NCBI GenBank assembly: GCA_033722375.1
Contig: JAWVZB010000006.1
Span: 1 to 48,473, forward strand
Direction of reading: 5' to 3'
Source: JAWVZB01 sp033722375
GTDB taxonomy: Bacteria > Actinomycetota > Nitriliruptoria > Nitriliruptorales > Nitriliruptoraceae
Length of the DNA: 48,473 nucleotides
Positions 32,455-40,454 of the stretch are shown one piece after another (within the stretch, counting starts at the first letter, position 1; each line of letters starts with the position of its first letter). A program made the position numbers and the translations under genes. The notes beneath the pieces are model-generated. The model ran no database searches. It saw only the letters and a program-made list of their open reading frames with translations, and had not been told where the DNA came from.

Positions 32455-33669
32455 ATGTGGGAGCTCTCGTTACTCGTCCCCCTGGGCGCGATCGGGGTGC
32501 TGCGTTGGCTCAGCTGGCTGATCCGTCGCACTCCGGCCGTGCTCTACGAGCCCGTCGAGAACGATCACCGTGAGCGGTTGTCCATCGTCGTGCCGGTGTA
32601 CCAGGAGGATCCCCAACAGTTCCGGTACGCCCTGACCTCCTGGGTCAACAGCGGCGCCACCGAGGTGATCTGCGTGATCGACGTCACCGACCGCCGCTCG
32701 ATCGAGATCGCACACGAGTTCGGTGTGACCGTGATCGAGACCGACGTCCCGGGGAAGCGCGATGCGCTGCGGAAGGGTTGGGAGCACGCCACCACGCCGC
32801 TGGTGGCGCTCGTGGATTCCGACACCATCTGGGACTTCCGCGTCGCCAAAGAGGTGTGCAAGCCGTTCGCTGATCCGTCCGTCGGTGGCGTGGGGACCCG
32901 CCAGAACGTCGACCGCCCCACGACGATGTGGCAGCACCTCAACGACATGTACCTCGACTACCGGTACTTCGACGAGATCGCCGCGCAGACCGTCGCCGGC
33001 CAGGCCATCAGCTGCCTGTCGGGACGAACCGCGGTCTACCGCCGCGAGCTCCTGCTCGAGATCTCCGACGAGTTCATGGAGGAGACCTTCCTCGGGGTCC
33101 CCTGCATGTCCGGGGACGACAAGCGGCTCACCACGCTCGTCCTGGAGCGCGGGTACCGCACCGTCATGCAGCGCAGCGCCCGCGTGTGGTCGTCGTTCCC
33201 CGACGACGCCGCCACCTTCTTCAAGCAGCGGTTGCGCTGGGCGAGGAACACCTGGCGCAGTGATCTCCGGGCACTCACGAGCGGCTGGCTCTGGCGCCGG
33301 TGCCGGTTCCTCGCCTTCGCGATGCTCGACAAGGCGATCAGCGCCTTCACGATCTTCCTCGCCCCTGCCTTCATGATCTACGCGCTCGTCACCGCGCGAT
33401 GGATCCTGGCAGCGTTCCTGGCGATCTGGTGGCTCGTGAGCCGCTCGGCGAAGATGCTGCCGCACCTCGAGCGCAAGCCCCATCACGCCCTGACGATGAT
33501 GCCGTTCTTCATCCTGATGTCCTTCGCGATGGCCTGTGTCAAGCTGGCCGCGCTGTTCACGATCAGGAAGCAGCGGTGGATGACCCGTGACGTGGCGGTG
33601 TCTGCCCGGACCGGGCAGGTCTTGCGGACCGCTCCTGCGAACGAGCCTGCGTCGGTGGAGGCAGCATGA
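32455..33669 (+). CDS. Processive family-2 glycosyltransferase, hyaluronan-synthase-like
   Basis: The 404-residue membrane protein has an N-terminal membrane segment, a GT2 domain (about 40-270) and about four C-terminal membrane segments. Motifs of processive GT2 enzymes are all seen: DSD (121-123), GDD (220-222, in MSGDDKRLT) and QRLRW (258-262). SGRTAVYRRELL and the order of motifs resemble hyaluronan and chitin synthases. It should add sugars from UDP donors and push the chain out. Next to a UDP-sugar dehydrogenase, a glucuronate-containing polymer is likely, but the product is not proven. Followed by a coupled small membrane protein. Confidence 0.9.
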   Translation: MWELSLLVPLGAIGVLRWLSWLIRRTPAVLYEPVENDHRERLSIVVPVYQEDPQQFRYALTSWVNSGATEVICVIDVTDRRSIEIAHEFGVTVIETDVPGKRDALRKGWEHATTPLVALVDSDTIWDFRVAKEVCKPFADPSVGGVGTRQNVDRPTTMWQHLNDMYLDYRYFDEIAAQTVAGQAISCLSGRTAVYRRELLLEISDEFMEETFLGVPCMSGDDKRLTTLVLERGYRTVMQRSARVWSSFPDDAATFFKQRLRWARNTWRSDLRALTSGWLWRRCRFLAFAMLDKAISAFTIFLAPAFMIYALVTARWILAAFLAIWWLVSRSAKMLPHLERKPHHALTMMPFFILMSFAMACVKLAALFTIRKQRWMTRDVAVSARTGQVLRTAPANEPASVEAA

Positions 33670-33908
33670 GCGCACTCCGGCTCTCCGCCCTGGCTGCCGT
33701 GGTCGTCATCCTCGCCGTGGGCGCGGTCAAGGTCGCGCTCCCGCTGCTCAACGAGGTCGAGGCCGCGACCGCGCTGCCGTGGTTCGCCTTGATCGGTGCC
33801 GGGTTCGTGCTCGCGGCCGTCGCACTCCAGATCGTGCACCGACGGCGCAGCCGACGGAAGCGGCCGCGGATGGTGGTGGTGCCCGACGGGGTCACCAACA
33901 TCGAGTGA
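33666..33908 (+). CDS. Small two-segment membrane protein in the glycosyltransferase operon
   Basis: The 80-residue protein has two membrane segments (about 7-24 and 38-58) and a basic tail (RRRSRRKRPRM). Its ATG overlaps the glycosyltransferase stop by four bases. I do not recognise a family. It may help to fold or export the polysaccharide synthase (inference). Confidence 0.7.
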   Translation: MSALRLSALAAVVVILAVGAVKVALPLLNEVEAATALPWFALIGAGFVLAAVALQIVHRRRSRRKRPRMVVVPDGVTNIE

Positions 33909-33918
33909 CCCGTCGGGG

Positions 33919-33996
33919 TGGTCGGGATGGCCGGATTCGAACCGGCGACCTCCACGTCCCGAACGTGGCGCGCTAACCAAGCTGCGCTACATCCCG
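33919..33996 (-). tRNA. tRNA-Pro (anticodon CGG)
   Basis: On the minus strand the acceptor CGGGATG pairs with CATCCCG, then discriminator A and an encoded CCA (33919-33921). The anticodon loop TTCGGGA gives CGG at 33959-33961, reading CCG. The T-loop TTCGAAT and a normal D-arm are present. Confidence 0.96.
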
Positions 33997-34038
33997 AGGT
34001 CGCTCCCGAGCGGGAGCGGGGCGAGCGTACCGTCCGTG

Positions 34039-34908
34039 TCAGAGCGTGAGCAGCGTCGCCTCGGGACGGCACGCGAACCGGAACGGGGCGTAGGGGCTCG
34101 TGCCCAGCCCCGGGGACACGTGGAGCCACGCGCCCCGCCACCGCGACAGTCCCCGGGACCGGTCGAGCGGCAGGTCGCAGTTGTTGACCACCGCCCCGAT
34201 CGGCGGGAAGCGGACCTGGCCCCCGTGCGTATGGCCGGCCAGGAGCAGGTCGTAGCCCGCATCGACCAGGAGGTCCAGCGCGTCCGTGTAGGGCGAGTGA
34301 GTGAGACCGATGCGGGCCACCACGTCGTCCCGGGTGAGCTGCAGGTCGCCGACCGGCGGCAACGGCCCCTGGAGGTGGGGGTCGTCGATGCCGCCCACGC
34401 CGACCGGCCCGCTCCTCGTGCCGATCACGGCGGTCTCGCCCCGCAGCACCGAGTAGCCGACGTCCTCGAGCCCACCGACCAGGCGCTCGGTGTCGAGGCG
34501 CGCGCCGTAGACGCGGTCGTCGGGGCGGAGGAAGTAGTGGGCGGGGTTCTTCCACGCCGGGGCGTAGACGTCGTTCGACCCGAGCACCGCTACCCCCGGT
34601 GCCCACCGGGTGAGCCGACCGAGGAGCTCCACGCAGACGTCCTCGGCGCCGACGGCACCGAGCAGGTCTCCCGTGGCCACCACGAGGTCGTAGGCGCGTT
34701 CCGCCACGCCGTCGAGGAACCGCTCCATGGGGCGCTCAGGTGGTGTCAGATGCAGGTCAGCCACGTGCAGCACCCGCAGACCGGAGTCGGAGTCCGGCAC
34801 CTCGAGCTCCCGGAGCCGGAACCAGTGCCGCTCGACCACGACGCCGTAGGTGACGCACGCGGCTCCGGATGCCGCCACCCCGAGGGCGGCCTTGACCGCG
34901 GGGTGCAT
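34039..34908 (-). CDS. Calcineurin-like metallophosphoesterase
   Basis: The 289-residue protein has an N-terminal membrane segment (about 5-24) and the two-metal phosphoesterase motifs: DLH (Asp51, His53), GDLLG with Asp81, GSND with Asn112 (GNHD in the usual form), THSP and GHTHGGQ. Members dephosphorylate diverse substrates, including lipid intermediates; none can be chosen here. It starts one base inside the stop of the PBP gene (TGATG), so it is translated with it. The pair corresponds to PonA2 and Rv3683 of mycobacteria as I recall that locus. Confidence 0.9.
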   Translation of the reverse strand: MHPAVKAALGVAASGAACVTYGVVVERHWFRLRELEVPDSDSGLRVLHVADLHLTPPERPMERFLDGVAERAYDLVVATGDLLGAVGAEDVCVELLGRLTRWAPGVAVLGSNDVYAPAWKNPAHYFLRPDDRVYGARLDTERLVGGLEDVGYSVLRGETAVIGTRSGPVGVGGIDDPHLQGPLPPVGDLQLTRDDVVARIGLTHSPYTDALDLLVDAGYDLLLAGHTHGGQVRFPPIGAVVNNCDLPLDRSRGLSRWRGAWLHVSPGLGTSPYAPFRFACRPEATLLTL

Positions 34909-37616
34909 CAGCCCCCGCTCGAGTCGTCGTCGCCCGGCGGTCCCTTCCCGGGCGGCTCCACGGTCTTGGTCTCGGACGGCGACGGCTCCGGATCCGGCTC
35001 GACGTACTCGCCGACCTTGATCACGACCCTGGCGCCTTCGACCGGGGCGTACTTCTCGCCCGCCTCGGGGCTCTGCTCGAGGACGATGCCGTCGTCCTTC
35101 TTCTCGAAGGTCTCCTCGACCACGATCTCGACCTCGTAGCCCGCTTCGGTGAGGATCTTCTCGGCCTCCTTCTGCTTGAGGCCGACGACGTCGGGCACCT
35201 CTGGCGCCTCGCCCTCGCCGTTCGACACCTGGAGGACGACGAGCCGTCCCGCCGGGACCTGCTCACCTGCCTCGGGGGTCTGGCCGACGAACGTGCCGGC
35301 GGGCTCCCAGTGGTCCACCTCCTCGGTCTCGAGGTGGAGCTTGGCGGCTTCGATCAGCTCCTCGGCCTCCGCGATCGACTCGACCTCGAGCAGGTCCGGC
35401 ACGGTCGCCATCGGCAGCGGACCGGGTGCCGGCCAGCCCTCGGGCTCGAACGCCTCGGCTGCCGCCACCATGTAGTCACGCCACATCGGGGCGGGGATGG
35501 TCCCACCGAACACCCGGCTGTAGGGGTCGCCGGCGATCGTGACGTTGCGGAGGAAGCGGGGTTCGTTGCAGCGGCGGGTGTTCGTGGCGGGGTCGACGCC
35601 GAAGCAGTCACGGGTGAACTGCTCGGTGTCGCAGCGCTCGTCGGGGGCGCGATCGCAGTCGTAGGTCACCTGGCTGTCGTAGCCGATCCAGGCAGCGGTG
35701 GCGAGCTGCTTCACGTACCCCACGAACCACGCGTCGCGGTAATCCTGGGTGGTCCCGGTCTTGCCGCGCACCGGGTTCGGGCTCAGCGAGCCCTGCATGA
35801 ACCCCGCCGTGCCCCCGGCGTTGACCGGCCCCTTCATGATGTCGATCACCCGGTCGGCGATGTCGGCGTCGACGACCTGCTGGCAGTCGGGGGTGTACTC
35901 GTAGAGCAGGTTCCCCTCACGGTCCTCGATCCGGGTGATGAAGGACGGCGGGCAGTACTCGCCACGGTTGGCGAGCGTGGCGTAGGCGGTGGCCATCTCG
36001 AGGGGGAACACGTCGGCCGCCCCGAGCGCGATCGCACACTCGGCCGGGAGGTTCCCGTTCTTGATCCCGAGCCGCTCCGCGACCTCGCGCACCTTCTCCG
36101 GGCCGACCTCCTTGATGAGCTTGGCGTGGAAGACGTTGGAGGACGCGCGCACCCCGGAGTACATGTCCTGGATGCCGTTGCCGCCGCTGTTGTTGACCTC
36201 CCACGGGCCGCCGTTGTCGCAGCCGGGGATCTCGGTGGGGCCGGTCGCATCGACCTGCCAGCCCGGGGGGAGCCCCTTCTCGAGCGCGGCGGTGATGACG
36301 TAGGGCTTGAACGACGAGCCTGGCTGGCGGCCGAAGCCCGTCCCCATACCCGGGACCAGCGGGTTGGTCTTGGTCTTGTGGCAGAGCAGGCGACCGTTGT
36401 CGTCGACCGGGATCTCCGAGACCTCCGCCGTGTCCTCGAGGCAGCTGCCGTACTCCCGCGGTCCGATAGCGAGGGTCCGGACCGCTCCCGTCCCCGGCTC
36501 GACCGAGACGATCCCGCCGAGCGGGGCGCCCGCGATCTCCTCGGGGGTGGGCTCGTCGGTGAGCAGGTGGTCGCGGACCGACTGGTAGGCGAGCTCCTGG
36601 AGGTCCGGATCGAGTGTGGTGTGGATCCGCAGGCCCCCCTGGAACACGGTGCGGATGCGGTCCTGCTTGGTGGCGCCCATCGCGTCGAGGGCGTCCTCAT
36701 GCGTGCCGATGGTCTCCGCCACGGTCTCGTCGTACAGCAGCCGGGTGACGTAGTCGACGAACCAGGGCTCGTCGGGGTTCTCGGGCGCCGTGGGGTTCAG
36801 CATCTCAGGCACCGTCAGCGTCTTGGCGGCATCCGCCTGAGCCCGGGTGATGTAGCCGTTGATCGCCATCTGGTCGAGCACGATGTTCCGACGACCTTCG
36901 GCGGCCTCGGGGTTGCGCAGCGGGTTGTTGCCCTCGGGGGTGCGGATCAGCCCGGCGAGGAGCGCGGACTCGGCGAGATCGAGCTCTTCGACGCTCTTCG
37001 AGAAGTAGCGCTCGGCGGCCTTGCCGATGCCGTAGACGCCGTTCCCGAAGTACGCGCGGTTGAGGTAGCGCTCGAGGATCACGTTCTTCGACATGCGCTT
37101 CTCGAGCTCGATCGCCCAGAGCGCCTCACGGATCTTGCGGTCGTAGCTGATGTCGGCGTTCTCGACGCCGATGTAGGCCATCTTCACGTACTGCTGGGTG
37201 ATGGTCGAGCCACCCTGCTCGATGTCCCCCGCGCGGAGGTTGGTGAACGCCGCACGCAGGATCGCCCGGTGGTTGACGCCGTTGTGGGAGTAGAAGGTGG
37301 CGTCCTCGGTGGCGACGATCGCGTTCACCGTGGTCTCGGGAACCTGGTCGAGCGTGACCGGGATCCGACTCTCGTCCTTGTTGATCTCGGCGAGTTCGCT
37401 GCCGTCGGCGGCGTAGATGAAGCTGTTCTCGGGTGGCACCTCGGCATCGGGCAGTGCCGGCACGTCGAACACGTCGCGTTCGACCGCCGACACCACGTCG
37501 GTCACCGCCAGCGCCGTGGGCAAGAAGAGCGTGCCGGCGAGCAGCCCGGTGCCGGCGGTCACGAGCACCAGGAGCACGAGGCGCAGCACCACTGCGCCGA
37601 AGCGTGAGTCGCTCAC
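34908..37616 (-). CDS. Class A penicillin-binding protein with PASTA domains (PonA2-like)
   Basis: This 902-residue peptidoglycan synthase has a short cytoplasmic start, a membrane segment (about 8-40), a GT51 glycosyltransferase domain with Glu104 (ATEDATFYSHNGV), and a transpeptidase domain. The transpeptidase has SSFK (434-437), SSN (492-494) and KTG (619-621). Two PASTA domains follow (about 748-820 and 825-885) and a Pro/Glu-rich tail. It makes and cross-links cell-wall strands outside the membrane. I chose the GTG at 37614-37616, which has GGAGG seven bases upstream and gives a short cytoplasmic end. The open frame upstream to 37979 is not credible. Confidence 0.95.
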   Translation of the reverse strand: MSDSRFGAVVLRLVLLVLVTAGTGLLAGTLFLPTALAVTDVVSAVERDVFDVPALPDAEVPPENSFIYAADGSELAEINKDESRIPVTLDQVPETTVNAIVATEDATFYSHNGVNHRAILRAAFTNLRAGDIEQGGSTITQQYVKMAYIGVENADISYDRKIREALWAIELEKRMSKNVILERYLNRAYFGNGVYGIGKAAERYFSKSVEELDLAESALLAGLIRTPEGNNPLRNPEAAEGRRNIVLDQMAINGYITRAQADAAKTLTVPEMLNPTAPENPDEPWFVDYVTRLLYDETVAETIGTHEDALDAMGATKQDRIRTVFQGGLRIHTTLDPDLQELAYQSVRDHLLTDEPTPEEIAGAPLGGIVSVEPGTGAVRTLAIGPREYGSCLEDTAEVSEIPVDDNGRLLCHKTKTNPLVPGMGTGFGRQPGSSFKPYVITAALEKGLPPGWQVDATGPTEIPGCDNGGPWEVNNSGGNGIQDMYSGVRASSNVFHAKLIKEVGPEKVREVAERLGIKNGNLPAECAIALGAADVFPLEMATAYATLANRGEYCPPSFITRIEDREGNLLYEYTPDCQQVVDADIADRVIDIMKGPVNAGGTAGFMQGSLSPNPVRGKTGTTQDYRDAWFVGYVKQLATAAWIGYDSQVTYDCDRAPDERCDTEQFTRDCFGVDPATNTRRCNEPRFLRNVTIAGDPYSRVFGGTIPAPMWRDYMVAAAEAFEPEGWPAPGPLPMATVPDLLEVESIAEAEELIEAAKLHLETEEVDHWEPAGTFVGQTPEAGEQVPAGRLVVLQVSNGEGEAPEVPDVVGLKQKEAEKILTEAGYEVEIVVEETFEKKDDGIVLEQSPEAGEKYAPVEGARVVIKVGEYVEPDPEPSPSETKTVEPPGKGPPGDDDSSGG

Positions 37617-37648
37617 ACGAAAGCCTCCAGGGCGTGCGGAGCGGGATG

Positions 37649-37722
37649 CGTCCGACGCCGGTCCACGACATGGGGGTCCGGTGGCGGAGGGTACGTCCGA
37701 CCCCCTCGATGTGCATGGGGGT
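37649..37722. repeat. Two direct repeats, CGTCCGAC-N12-CATGGGGGT, 45 bp apart
   Basis: Unit 1 is 37649-37677 and unit 2 is 37694-37722. Each has CGTCCGAC, 12 variable bases, then CATGGGGGT, at an exact 45-base period. Unit 2 also contains the inverted pair ACCCCC/GGGGGT. It lies in the 277-bp gap between the divergent PBP and WhiB genes, the longest plain gap in this part, so it may control either one. No coding sequence is visible there. Confidence 0.6.
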
Positions 37723-37893
37723 GAGGACGCTGCGCACACCCGGAACCTGCACACGCTCCCGCTCGTTCCGGCGCTGTGTCTAGTCCGTGCCAACCCGCCA
37801 GAACCACCGACTCGGGCGGTAGCGGGGCGCAGAACGTGGTCATACGGTCTCGAAGCGTGATCGGGGCGGGACGCGGGCAGAGGGGTCGGCACC

Positions 37894-38127
37894 ATGCAGA
37901 TGGACTGGGTCGAGGACGCGCGGTGCCGGGGGATCGATGCCGAGCGCTTCTTCGTGCGGGGCGCGGTCAAGGCGCGCAAGGCGATACGGGTCTGTGAGCG
38001 GTGTGAGGTCAGGGACGCCTGCCTCGAGTACGCGCTCGAGCACGACGTCGACTTCGGCGTCTGGGGTGGCCTGACCGAGCGTCAGCGCCGCGCCGAGCGA
38101 CGGAGCCGGGTCGGCGCGGTCGGTTGA
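37894..38127 (+). CDS. WhiB-family iron-sulfur regulator (WhiB4 position)
   Basis: The 77-residue protein has the four cluster ligands Cys11, Cys34, Cys37 and Cys43 (C-x22-C-x2-C-x5-C) and the GVWGGLTERQRR turn typical of Wbl proteins, followed by a basic C-terminus for DNA. It should bind a 4Fe-4S cluster and act on transcription with the main sigma factor. Its place between the PBP and the ArsA-like pair matches WhiB4 in mycobacteria, which senses redox stress. ATG with a GAGGGG site. It is divergent from the PBP. Confidence 0.92.
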   Translation: MQMDWVEDARCRGIDAERFFVRGAVKARKAIRVCERCEVRDACLEYALEHDVDFGVWGGLTERQRRAERRSRVGAVG

Positions 38128-38168
38128 GCACGGTCGGCCGACGACCGGGCGGTCCCCGGCGGCTCGAC

Positions 38169-38606
38169 TCAGTGCTCGTCGACGGCGTCGTCGAGGTAGC
38201 TGAGCTCGTCATCGGCGGGCCGAGCCTGGCGCCGCTTCTCGAGCTCGAGGTGTCGCCGCATGCGAGTCTGGTGCTCCTGACCCCAGATTGCGCGATGCTG
38301 CTGGCGGGCGCGTTCCAGCGAGAGCCATGCCCCGGCGAGGATCGCGAGGTGCACGAGCCAGAAGAGCAGGGCCAGGAGGGTCATGGTCAGCGCGTGCCCC
38401 AGCGCGATCGCCACCGACGTCGCGATCGCGCAACCGAGGGGGGTTCGGGCGCGATCGGCGTCGGTGCGGGCCACGACTGCGGCCCAGACTGCGAAGCCGG
38501 CCGCGAGCACACCGAACGGCAGCAGGAACAACCACCAGATCCCCGGCCACACCGTCACCGCCGCGATCCCGCTCAGCACGATCGCTCGCCGGCGGGGGTC
38601 GTTCAC
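38169..38606 (-). CDS. Membrane protein with acidic/basic C-terminal tail
   Basis: The 145-residue protein has three or four hydrophobic segments (about 8-25, 28-48, 58-100) and a charged tail rich in Arg, Gln and Glu (about 100-145). I do not recognise a family. The GTG start overlaps the stop of the YbjN-domain gene by four bases, so both are made together. Convergent with the WhiB gene. A link with the ATPase pair upstream is only positional. Confidence 0.65.
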   Translation of the reverse strand: MNDPRRRAIVLSGIAAVTVWPGIWWLFLLPFGVLAAGFAVWAAVVARTDADRARTPLGCAIATSVAIALGHALTMTLLALLFWLVHLAILAGAWLSLERARQQHRAIWGQEHQTRMRRHLELEKRRQARPADDELSYLDDAVDEH

Positions 38607-39292
38607 AGATAGCCGCCGGCGCTCGGGTAGTTGTCGGGGTCCGGCTCGGGCGGCCGGGCGCGCTGTTGGACGTCCTCGGGGGCGTCATGGAACGCGCGCC
38701 CGCCGAAGCGGTCGCGGATCTGGTCGTCGAAGTGCGCGGCGGCCGACGCCACGCCCGCCACCGCAGACTGGAGCTCGGGGCCGTCCAGGGTCGAGCCCAA
38801 CAGGGTGTGCTTGAGCCAGACCGCAGACGCGTCGTGGTCGTAGGAGAACGCCCCGAACGAGAGCTGGTGGTTCGTGGACAGCAGGAAGTTCGCGAGCTCG
38901 GGTGTCAGGTCGACGTCGAGGTTGGTGATCGAGAACACGCCGACCTGCGGGCCGATGGGGCTCCCGCCAACAGTCACGAACACGCGGGCGTCCTCGTGGG
39001 TGAAGGTGTAGTTGCCGTAGGCGTCCACCTGGTAGCCGCCGAGGAACGTGCGCAGCAGATCCCCGACGTGGACCCGGAGGTCGTCGGGGTCGAGGAACAC
39101 CCCGGTCCGCTTCGGTGGGCGAGGCGGTCGGGACGGGGCGATCTCGGCCAGCGCCGCTCCCGGGCCGCCGGCGACGTGGCCGGCCGGCCCGGGCTCCTGC
39201 GCGTCGGGCTCGTCGGCAGCGTCCTCCGACGGAGCCTCGGTGGGAGGATCGGCGTCGCCGGGCAGGTCGTCGTCAGGCGGGGTGTCGGTCAT
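38603..39292 (-). CDS. YbjN-domain (type III secretion chaperone-like) protein
   Basis: The 229-residue protein has an acidic Pro-rich N-terminal stretch (about 1-60), then a YbjN-type chaperone-like domain (about 70-195) with YTFTHEDARVFVTVGG and LTPELANFLLSTNHQLSFGAF. The actinobacterial YbjN proteins bind peptides or partner proteins; no activity is known. ATG with GGAG four bases upstream, 19 bases after the BagB-like stop, and possibly its own TAGGTT -10. It may assist the two ArsA-like ATPases (inference). Confidence 0.8.
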   Translation of the reverse strand: MTDTPPDDDLPGDADPPTEAPSEDAADEPDAQEPGPAGHVAGGPGAALAEIAPSRPPRPPKRTGVFLDPDDLRVHVGDLLRTFLGGYQVDAYGNYTFTHEDARVFVTVGGSPIGPQVGVFSITNLDVDLTPELANFLLSTNHQLSFGAFSYDHDASAVWLKHTLLGSTLDGPELQSAVAGVASAAAHFDDQIRDRFGGRAFHDAPEDVQQRARPPEPDPDNYPSAGGYL

Positions 39293-39311
39293 CGTGCTCC
39301 AAACCTAGCTG

Positions 39312-40454
39312 TCACCCCGCCAGCGCATCGGCGGGCGGCTCGCCGGTCAACTGGCGGGCGACCGTCCGCAGCCCGTCCATGTCGTGGATGTCGCCCCGCA
39401 GCAGCGGGACCTCGACCAGCGCCCGCAGCCGGAGCCCGTACAGCGCGGCCCCGACGTTGCGGCGCTCCCGCTCCGAGACCCCCTTGACGTCGGCCAGGAG
39501 GTGGAGGGTCCCGGCGACCGCACGGCCCTCGAGGTCGTCGGGCTGACGCTTCGCTGCGTCTCTGAGTGTCTCGGGGGGCGGGGCGGTCGTCGGTTCGGGA
39601 TGGAGACGGTTGACCACCACCCCGGCGGCGTGCAGGCCCTCCTGCTCGAGGCGCTCGAGGAAGAACTTCGCCTCACGCAGCGGGGGCGGCTGCGGCGAGG
39701 CCACCACCACGAACTGCGACGAGGGCTGCTCGAGGAGACGGCGCACCTCCTCCGCCCGCTCCTTGAACCCCTCGTACATGCCCTCGAAGTTCCGGAAGAA
39801 CTCGCCGAGGTCGTTGAGCAGCTCCGAGCCCGTGACCTTGCCCGCCACCCGCATGAACGCGGTCGCCCCGAAGTTGACCGCCCGGAGGTAGCTCTTCCCC
39901 GCCGCGAGCCCGGGCTTCATCAACAGCCGCAGGAGCCGGCCCTCGAGGAAGCTCGTCAGGCGGCGGGGCGCGTCGAGGAAGTCGAGGGCGTTGCGGGTGG
40001 GTGGGGTGTCGATGATGAGGAGGTCCCAGTCGCCACGGTGGTGGAGCTCGTAGAGCTTCTCCATCGCCATGTACTCCTGGGTCCCCGACAGCGTCGACGA
40101 CAGGGTCTGGTAGATGCGGTTCGAGCGGATCGCCTCGGCGCGGTCCGGGGAGCTCGCGTAGCGGTCGATCAGCGCGTCGAAGGTCGACTCCATGTCGAGC
40201 ATCATCGCCTCGAGCGACCCCGGGGCCTCCAGCGACACCTGCTGTGGCTCGCTGGCGAGCTCGTCCAGCCCCATGGCCTGGGCCAGCCGCCGGGCGGGGT
40301 CGATGGTCATCACGAGAGCGTGGCGCCCCGCTTCCGCGGCAGCGACGCCGAGCGCCGCAGCCGTGGTGGTCTTTCCCACGCCGCCCGCGCCGGTCGCCAC
40401 GAGGATCTCGGCGTCCTCCACCGGTGTGGTCAATGTGTCGTCGCGGTCGGTCAC
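39312..40454 (-). CDS. ArsA/Get3-like ATPase, BagB-like subunit
   Basis: This 380-residue ATPase has a deviant Walker A GAGGVGKTT (22-30), a switch with DTPPTRNALDFLDAP, and the ArsA-like helical part ELLNDLGEFFRNFEGMYEGF. The signature lysine of the deviant Walker A, present in Get3 and in the partner, is Ala23 here. If the two form a heterodimer, as in BagA/BagB of mycobacteria, one of the two ATP sites would lack the trans lysine. GTG start overlapping the partner stop by four bases. Substrate unknown. Confidence 0.9.
   Translation of the reverse strand: MTDRDDTLTTPVEDAEILVATGAGGVGKTTTAAALGVAAAEAGRHALVMTIDPARRLAQAMGLDELASEPQQVSLEAPGSLEAMMLDMESTFDALIDRYASSPDRAEAIRSNRIYQTLSSTLSGTQEYMAMEKLYELHHRGDWDLLIIDTPPTRNALDFLDAPRRLTSFLEGRLLRLLMKPGLAAGKSYLRAVNFGATAFMRVAGKVTGSELLNDLGEFFRNFEGMYEGFKERAEEVRRLLEQPSSQFVVVASPQPPPLREAKFFLERLEQEGLHAAGVVVNRLHPEPTTAPPPETLRDAAKRQPDDLEGRAVAGTLHLLADVKGVSERERRNVGAALYGLRLRALVEVPLLRGDIHDMDGLRTVARQLTGEPPADALAG

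Noticed and set aside
37617..37979. N-terminal extension of the penicillin-binding protein
   Set aside because: The extra 121 residues are low-complexity Arg/Pro/Ser, run through the intergenic repeats and into the divergent WhiB gene, and lack a start with a ribosome site.
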